From positions 4,258,410 to 4,322,409 of the forward strand of contig NZ_KK853997.1 in assembly GCF_000696185.1 (NCBI RefSeq): a stretch of DNA of 64,000 nt, in the 5' to 3' direction. Shown here in pieces: positions 59,578-64,000 of the stretch (its first letter is position 1; each line of letters opens with the position of its first letter). The notes under the pieces are model-generated. The model searched no databases. It was given only the letters and a program-made list of their open reading frames with translations, and was not told the DNA's origin. The stretch is from Kitasatospora cheerisanensis KCTC 2395 (GTDB lineage Bacteria; Actinomycetota; Actinomycetes; Streptomycetales; Streptomycetaceae). Position numbers and translations under genes: made by a program.

Positions 59578-59757
59578 TTAACGGGCGGTGGCGGCCGGGG
59601 GTTCGGTGATCGGGCCCGTCCAGACGCGGACGTCCGGGGTGCGCCCGCCGGCGCGCCAGTCGCGGGCGAGTTCGGCGGCGAACTCCTCGGGGGTGCCGCG
59701 GAACGTGGCGGCGTGGATCCGCTCGCCGGGGGCCTGCTGGTATCGGTACCGGGGCAT
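59578..59757 (-). CDS. Small hypothetical phage protein
   Basis: 59 residues from ATG 59757 behind GAGGAG. It starts MPRYRYQQAPGERIHAATF and contains RGTPEEFAAELARDWRAGG, a mainly helical and charged sequence. No membrane part or known motif. It follows the 120-residue hypothetical gene by 40 bp. Confidence 0.6.
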   Translation of the reverse strand: MPRYRYQQAPGERIHAATFRGTPEEFAAELARDWRAGGRTPDVRVWTGPITEPPAATAR

Positions 59758-59797
59758 GGGGTGGTACTCCTCTGGTCGGTAGGTCGGGCGGCGGCGG

Positions 59798-60160
59798 TCA
59801 GTACTTGAGCTTCGGGTTGCCACCGGGGTGCCACCAGCTGTTGGCGTGGATGCCGTTGTCGAAGTAGCCGAAGCCGCGCGCGGCGATGTGGATCGCGGGA
59901 GCGGGCTGCGCCGTGGTCCAGCCGGGGGTGGCGCTCTGGGGCCAGAGCCACAGCCAGTAGCCGTACGGGGTGGTGATGCGGTGCTTGCGCAGCTCGGGGA
60001 TGACCATCTTGTGGACGACGTGGTCGGCGATGTCGCCGAGCTGCCGCCAGGTGATCGTGTCGGGCGTGACGGTCCCGGAGCAGATGGGCCCGCCTCGGTG
60101 GAACGCTTCGACACTGCGGGTGACGACGAAGATCAGGGGGTCCAACAGTCCCTTGGGCAT
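59798..60160 (-). CDS. Hypothetical phage protein
   Basis: 120 residues from ATG 60160, preceded by GAGGAGACACGTC. It has a hydrophobic start (LLDPLIFVVTRSVEAF), several Trp/His-rich segments (GYWLWLWPQS, SWWHPGGNPK) and no signal peptide. I do not recognise the family. It is the first gene after the hairpin at 60256, in a different transcription unit from the Spd-like genes. Confidence 0.6.
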   Translation of the reverse strand: MPKGLLDPLIFVVTRSVEAFHRGGPICSGTVTPDTITWRQLGDIADHVVHKMVIPELRKHRITTPYGYWLWLWPQSATPGWTTAQPAPAIHIAARGFGYFDNGIHANSWWHPGGNPKLKY

Positions 60161-60255
60161 GACGTGTCTCCTCAGTGGATTGGTGTGCGACGGGAAGGGG
60201 GCGGCCGGGGCCGCGCTCCTTGATCGAGATCCCCTCTCGGGAGGGGCGGGCGAAG

Positions 60256-60307
60256 CGGTAAACGGGTAAACGGTGAACGGTTGACCTGCCCGTTTACCCG
60301 TTTACCG
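60256..60307. repeat. GTAAACGG-repeat hairpin
   Basis: CGGTAAACGGGTAAACGG (60256-60273) is repeated inverted at 60290-60307 with a 16-nt loop. Each arm contains two GTAAACGG units and a TGAACGG unit lies inside the loop. AT-richer than its surroundings. It separates the Spd-like operon from the structural side. Confidence 0.85.
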
Positions 60308-60343
60308 GCGGGGCCCGGTCGGTGGGGGAGGGGAGGTCCGGGG

Positions 60344-61330
60344 CTACTCCCCCGACGCCTGCTCCTGCTCCGGGCGTTCGGTGTAGTCCTTGGCCCGGGC
60401 CAGTCTGGGGAGTCTGCCGAGGGCCTTGGTGAGGTGGTCGTAGTGGACGCCGAGCTGTCCGTCGCCCTTGATCTTGACGACCTTCAGGGGCACGCCGGCG
60501 CTGCGGAGCACGGCGGGGAACGTCTCGGTGGTGTAGTCAAGGAACCGGCCTTCGGCCTGGAGGCGGCCCAGCAGATCGCGGGCGTGGACGCCGTTGGTCG
60601 CGTTCTGGCGGGCGTGGGAGACCGCGTACTCGACGTAGCGGAGGAGCTGCTCGCGCCACTCGCCGGACGGCGTCTCGACGGCCGGCTCGGGGGCGGGGGC
60701 GGCCGGTTCGGCGGCCGGGACGAGTGGGGTGGCGGCGATGAGGTCGGCCGGCACCGGACGGACGGTCAGGTGGATCGGGTGGTCGCCGCGGATCAGGGCG
60801 GCGGCGGCGGCCGCGACGGCGACGACCAGGACCACGCTGCCGTCCCACAGCCAGGCGGCGGCCAGCATGCCGAAGGCGGGGAGGGAGAGGAGGCCGTAGC
60901 GGGCGGCGGCGATGAGGTGGCGGCGGTGCAGCACTTGGCCGGGGTCGAGCGCGGTGACGTCGAAGTCAGCGAGCGCGGCGAGCGCGGCGTCGTGCCGGGC
61001 GCCGGTGTGCTCGGCGGCGGCGAGCGCGGTCTGGTCGGCGGGGACCAGGCCGCCGTTCTGCTCGGCGCGCCGGCGGAGCTTGGTCGCGCGGTTGTGTGCC
61101 TGCTGGGCGAGGCGGGCGTGTTCCGCGAGGGTGCGGCCGTGGGCGTCGGTGCGGGCCTTGACGATGCGTCGGGTGAGTTCCTCGGCGCTGATGGTGTGGC
61201 CGCCGGCCCAGTGGCCGATGGCGGTGGTGAGGTGTCGGGCTCCGGCGATGATCCTGGTCTGGGTGGGCGGGAGCTGGCTCTGCGGCCGGGGGCTCGCGGT
61301 GGGCTTGGGGGTGGGGGCGGTGGTGGCCAT
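60344..61330 (-). CDS. Element membrane protein with soluble C-terminal domain (possible Spd function)
   Basis: 328 residues from ATG 61330, overlapping the upstream stop by 1 bp (TGATG-type junction). A helical basic N-terminal part is followed by two hydrophobic segments around 140-185 (LIAAARYGLLSLPAFGMLAA). The C-terminal 100 residues (LLRYVEYAVSHARQ, AEGRFLDYTTETFPAVLRSA) look like a soluble winged domain. It is the last gene of the overlapping spread-like operon. A conjugation role is inferred from neighbours only. Confidence 0.55.
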   Translation of the reverse strand: MATTAPTPKPTASPRPQSQLPPTQTRIIAGARHLTTAIGHWAGGHTISAEELTRRIVKARTDAHGRTLAEHARLAQQAHNRATKLRRRAEQNGGLVPADQTALAAAEHTGARHDAALAALADFDVTALDPGQVLHRRHLIAAARYGLLSLPAFGMLAAAWLWDGSVVLVVAVAAAAAALIRGDHPIHLTVRPVPADLIAATPLVPAAEPAAPAPEPAVETPSGEWREQLLRYVEYAVSHARQNATNGVHARDLLGRLQAEGRFLDYTTETFPAVLRSAGVPLKVVKIKGDGQLGVHYDHLTKALGRLPRLARAKDYTERPEQEQASGE

Positions 61331-61854
61331 CAGCCGATCACCAGCTCGGCGAGCCAGGAGACCAGCGGGACGCCGACGGCGGCGGCCCAGCCGCCGACCG
61401 AGGAGGCGATGCCCCAGGTTGCGCCGGTGACCGCGCCGGACAGGCCGAGCAGTCGCTCGCCCCAGCCCTTGGAGTGGTACAGGAACAGGCCGACGCCGAT
61501 GATCATCACGAGGACAAGCCAGCAGCCGGGGTAGGACAGGACCTCCCCGGTGGAGATCTTCACCGCTCCGGCGCCGTCCTGGCCGACGGCGGCGTGTCCG
61601 ATCTGCTGGCCGGCGGAGTTGCCAGCGCCGGTGACGGTGCCGGAGAGCTGGCCGATGAAGCCGCCGGTCACCGCGGAGGCCAGGATCATCGTCACCGCGC
61701 ACATCGTCCACGGCAGCCACACCGCACGGTCCTTGAGCACAGACAGGCTCCGGCCCCTGGAGAAGTACAGGATCATCGCGGTGACGGCGGCGACGGAGAA
61801 CCCGAACGCAGCTCCGGCGCGGGTGACGGCGTGGGTGAGTTCGAAGTACGTCAT
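61330..61854 (-). CDS. Multi-pass membrane protein of the spread-like operon
   Basis: 174 residues from ATG 61854, with about four membrane segments (about 13-35, 45-68, 108-128 and 140-165). It begins MTYFELTHAVTRAGAAFGFS. Small multi-pass proteins of this form belong to the Spd gene set of Streptomyces conjugative plasmids. It is coupled to the 60344 gene by overlap and follows the 61861 gene by 6 bp. Confidence 0.6.
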   Translation of the reverse strand: MTYFELTHAVTRAGAAFGFSVAAVTAMILYFSRGRSLSVLKDRAVWLPWTMCAVTMILASAVTGGFIGQLSGTVTGAGNSAGQQIGHAAVGQDGAGAVKISTGEVLSYPGCWLVLVMIIGVGLFLYHSKGWGERLLGLSGAVTGATWGIASSVGGWAAAVGVPLVSWLAELVIG

Positions 61855-61860
61855 GGCTGG

Positions 61861-62310
61861 TCAGATCCCCATCAGGTGGTGGGCGAGGGTGGCGGGGGCG
61901 AGCAGGAGCGTTCCGAGGCCGGCGGCGACCAGGACGACGACGACGATCCAGCGGCCGATCTGGCCGCCGACAGCGGCGTAGATGGTGAGGATGAAGGCGA
62001 GTCCGCCGAGGGCGTAGGGGCCGTGCTGAACAGCGAGCGGCAGCGCCCAGTGCGCGTAGAAGGGCGACAGGGCCGCGCCAGTCACGGTGGACGGGCGGAC
62101 GACCGCCTTGACGGTGCGCCGGACCTTGGCCCAGTCGACGGTGTGGTGGTGGTCCGGGGGCAGGACCGGGATCACGGGCTGCGGCAGCTGGTGGTGGTAG
62201 GCCGGCTGAACCGGGACCGGGGCCGGGGCCTGGGTGTGCGGGAGGTAGGGCCAGGTGCCGGTGGTGGCGGTGTTCGGCGGGTAACTCGGCGGCGCGGGCG
62301 GGGTGTTCAC
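61861..62310 (-). CDS. Membrane protein of the spread-like operon with Pro-rich N-terminus
   Basis: 149 residues from the GTG at 62310, which overlaps the stop of the preceding small gene (GTGA). The first 55 residues are Pro/His-rich and cytoplasmic. Two to three hydrophobic segments follow (about 78-95, 98-118 and 122-140). No catalytic motif. The layout resembles plasmid spread proteins. Confidence 0.6.
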   Translation of the reverse strand: MNTPPAPPSYPPNTATTGTWPYLPHTQAPAPVPVQPAYHHQLPQPVIPVLPPDHHHTVDWAKVRRTVKAVVRPSTVTGAALSPFYAHWALPLAVQHGPYALGGLAFILTIYAAVGGQIGRWIVVVVLVAAGLGTLLLAPATLAHHLMGI

Positions 62311-62420
62311 CGGGCGTTCCTCCGGCTCCGGCTGCGGCGGGTGCCGACGACGAACGCGGCGGAGAGGCCGAAGAAGAGCGCGGCGTCCCCCAGCCACAGC
62401 AGCAGGCTGAGCAGGTCCAT
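62307..62420 (-). CDS. 37-residue membrane peptide of the spread-like operon
   Basis: Begins MDLLSLLLWLGDAALFFGLS at ATG 62420 and ends with a basic RRSRSRRNAR tail. One transmembrane helix. It overlaps the next start codon by 4 bp. Very small hydrophobic proteins of this type are typical of Streptomyces spd loci. It is below the size limit of most gene finders. Confidence 0.6.
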   Translation of the reverse strand: MDLLSLLLWLGDAALFFGLSAAFVVGTRRSRSRRNAR

Positions 62421-62483
62421 GTGCGTGTCTCCAGGTCAGGGGAGGTGCGCACCCCAGGTGTGCAGGGGTGCGCACCTGGGTGT

Positions 62484-62681
62484 TCAGGAGGAGGTGGGGC
62501 GGCCGAACGGGTAGCCGACGGCGGGGCCGGAGTCACGGTCGTGGACCGCGCCGGTGCGGGCGTCGCTGGTCGGCTCGGCGGCCGCGGTGGCCTGGCGGTG
62601 GGCGTTGGCGTAGAAGCCGTCGGCGTCGCCGGCGCCCTGGCGGTGGGCGTTGCGCTCCCACCAGCTCGTCGTGTCGCTCAT
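62484..62681 (-). CDS. Small hydrophilic protein of the spread-like operon
   Basis: 65 residues from ATG 62681 behind AAGGGGAT. It includes WWERNAHRQGAGDADGFYAN and a near-repeat NAHRQAT, so two NAHRQ units. There is no membrane segment. The stop lies 63 bp before the next gene. Function unknown. Confidence 0.6.
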   Translation of the reverse strand: MSDTTSWWERNAHRQGAGDADGFYANAHRQATAAAEPTSDARTGAVHDRDSGPAVGYPFGRPTSS

Positions 62682-62691
62682 CAGATCCCCT

Positions 62692-63741
62692 TCAACCGGC
62701 GGAGCGGGAGAGGAGACGGCGGACGGTCTCGCGCTTGATGCTGGTGCCGTGGACGCGGCGGACGGCTGCGAGGACGGCGTCGAGGTCGTTTCCGACTGTC
62801 CGGACAGCGGATCGGACGGTGTCGGTGATGGTGTCGTTCGGGGCATGCGGGGCGAGGGCGAGCACCTGCGCTGACCTGCTGTCCGGGCTGTCCGGCTGCT
62901 GTCCGGACAGGGATCGGACAGTGTCCGCGTCGGTGTCGATGCCGATCCGGGCCAGCGCCTCGACGAGCTCCTCGGCGTCGGCGTCAGGGGTCGTTGCGAG
63001 GGCGGCGCGGACAGCGGACCGGACAGTGGCGGACGCCCGGCCCGGCTGTCCGGACGGCTTGTCCGGGTCGGGCAGGGGGCGGTCGACGGTCACGGTCTCC
63101 GGGGCCGTGGTGCCGTAGGCCTCCCGGTACGCGGCGAGGTGGCCGCGCGAGCGCTCCAGCTGCCGCTCGACGACCGCGAGGGCGAGTTCGGCGCCGGCCG
63201 CGGCCTGGCGGCGGGCGACGTACTGCTGCGCGACCGGGGAGAGTTCACGGGCGGTCGCCCTGATGGCGAGCGTCCACACGCCCTTGGCGATCAGGGACAC
63301 CAGGGCCCCGATCACGCCGACGGCGAGGCCGGTCTTGCCGCCGGCCCGGAAGCCGTTCGCGGCGATGGCCGCCATGGAGATGCCGAGAGCGAGGAACCCG
63401 CCGATCCGGGGGGCCGTGGCCCGTCGGGGGTCGTGGCGGGCGAGCCACTCCAGGGCCATGCAGATGATCCAGGCGGCGTCGAAGGTGGCGGCGACGCCGT
63501 ACGCGACGGGCGGCAGGACGCCGCTGAGGGCGAGCAGCGAACCGATGCTGTCGGTGGACCAGGTGACGGCGAGCGCGAGGAGGACGCCGGTGCCGGCGGC
63601 GACGCCGCCGAGGACGGCGCGATCCCAGTCGCGGGGGACCGCGACGGTGTACTCCTCCTCCACCAGTTCGACCGGCGCGCCGGGGAAGGGGGCAAAGGGG
63701 GTGAGGCGGGTGCGCGTGACGTTGCGCGTGAGCAGGCTCAT
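62692..63741 (-). CDS. DUF2637/SpdB-type protein (conjugative spread)
   Basis: 349 residues from ATG 63741. The VPRDWDRAVLGGVAAG start leads into four membrane helices (about 43-155), with FDAAWIICMALEWLARHDP between the second and third, the signature of DUF2637/SpdB proteins of Streptomyces plasmids and AICEs. A cytoplasmic C-terminal half with coiled-coil stretches and a VRSLSGQQ HTH-like end follows. The protein is thought to help spread transferred DNA between mycelial compartments. It lies 10 bp upstream of the 62484 gene. Confidence 0.72.
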   Translation of the reverse strand: MSLLTRNVTRTRLTPFAPFPGAPVELVEEEYTVAVPRDWDRAVLGGVAAGTGVLLALAVTWSTDSIGSLLALSGVLPPVAYGVAATFDAAWIICMALEWLARHDPRRATAPRIGGFLALGISMAAIAANGFRAGGKTGLAVGVIGALVSLIAKGVWTLAIRATARELSPVAQQYVARRQAAAGAELALAVVERQLERSRGHLAAYREAYGTTAPETVTVDRPLPDPDKPSGQPGRASATVRSAVRAALATTPDADAEELVEALARIGIDTDADTVRSLSGQQPDSPDSRSAQVLALAPHAPNDTITDTVRSAVRTVGNDLDAVLAAVRRVHGTSIKRETVRRLLSRSAG

Positions 63742-63816
63742 GGGTCGTGGGCTCCGGGGAGTGAAGCCCGGGTCGAGGAAGGGTGCCGCCTCGGCCCGGG
63801 CTGGGCGGTGGGCGGG

Positions 63817-64000
63817 TCAGGCGCAGATGACGCAGCGGTGGTCGGCGATCTCGCTGTCGTGGCAGCGGTCGACGCAGTTCCGGCAGTAGTCGGTCTGCTT
63901 GTAGCGGTCGTGGCCGTCCCAGCGGGTGTCGGAGGCGTCGAACGGCCGCTTGCAGCGGGCGCAGGTGCCGGTGGTGATCCGCAGCCCGTTCTTGGCCGCC
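63817..64000 (-). CDS. Zinc-ribbon protein, 5' end beyond window
   Basis: The C-terminal 60 residues are visible and are open to the right edge. They hold four Cys pairs: CARC, CRNC, the single C with H in DRCHDSE and CVIC, fitting two zinc ribbons. Such small proteins occur in AICEs and Streptomyces phages. The start codon is not in the window. Confidence 0.6.
   Translation of the reverse strand, partial: AAKNGLRITTGTCARCKRPFDASDTRWDGHDRYKQTDYCRNCVDRCHDSEIADHRCVICA

Larger units (their letters stand above)
36486..64000. mobile_element. Prophage with Spd-like conjugation module, next to tRNA-Lys; right end beyond window
   Basis: From the end of tRNA-Lys to the right edge, host-type genes give way to phage and plasmid genes. 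A regulator block (36.7-38.8 kb) is followed by a complete HK97-type siphovirus late operon on the minus strand (39.1-59.1 kb), then small DNA-binding and unknown genes (59.3-60.2 kb). A run of membrane proteins related to Streptomyces spread functions comes last (60.3-63.7 kb). No integrase, excisionase, replication gene or TraB is present, so these probably lie to the right. The left border at the tRNA is inferred from location, since the right att site is not visible. Confidence 0.82.

Overview
The window is a high-GC, codon-biased actinobacterial chromosome segment. Gene content (bldC, valine/leucine dehydrogenase, DUF3073, a HrpA-type helicase, TIGR02611 and MAB_1171c families) points to Streptomycetaceae (Streptomyces or Kitasatospora). 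No 16S or other species marker is present, so genus is inference.

Region 1 (1-36.4 kb) is host chromosome. It begins with an NHLRC2-like protein cut by the left edge, two divergent APH-type kinases, a LURP-one/DUF350 pair, a GNAT and purA. A diacylglycerol-kinase-like gene follows, then purF and purM, DUF3073, vdh, the developmental regulator bldC, tRNA-Asp and hrpA. Next is a WXG100 gene followed by two paralogous WXG-like/NlpC-P60 proteins joined by Gly-Ser linkers. A VOC gene sits behind a near-ideal SoxR/MerR-type promoter. A four-gene XRE / ImmA / MAB_1171c / MpaB-like operon and a GT2 glycosyltransferase follow. A Phe-Asp-Glu tRNA cluster precedes a metallopeptidase, a lipoprotein and a DEAD-box helicase with an RGG-type repeat tail. 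The block ends with a PARG-like gene, a phosphatase, an SDR, a transglutaminase-like protein, an AlkZ-like protein, an RNase P RNA 3'-end fragment, a nucleotidyltransferase and tRNA-Lys.

Region 2 (about 36.5 kb to the right edge) is a mobile element that begins just downstream of tRNA-Lys. On the leftmost part, a small HTH gene, an HTH/DUF5919-like gene and a NUDIX gene are on the plus strand. From 39 to 59 kb runs a complete HK97-type siphovirus late operon on the minus strand. Read in transcription order it is HNH endonuclease, small and large terminase, a portal fused to a MuF-like domain, scaffold and major capsid protein. A GT4 glycosyltransferase, head-tail connectors, tail tube, tail chaperones with a -1 slippery site, tape measure, Dit, tail-tip proteins, CHAP endolysin and holin follow. 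Upstream of it (60.3-63.7 kb) is an overlapping set of small membrane proteins resembling the Spd (spread) functions of Streptomyces conjugative plasmids and AICEs, including a DUF2637/SpdB-type protein. The element therefore looks like a prophage joined to a conjugative-element module. Integrase, replication genes and the right att site lie outside the window.

The sequence contains at least five probable single-base indels, mostly in C/G runs. They fall in purM, a lipoprotein, the endolysin (two) and a tail protein. Because purM is a purine biosynthesis gene expected to be intact, assembly errors are the simplest explanation.
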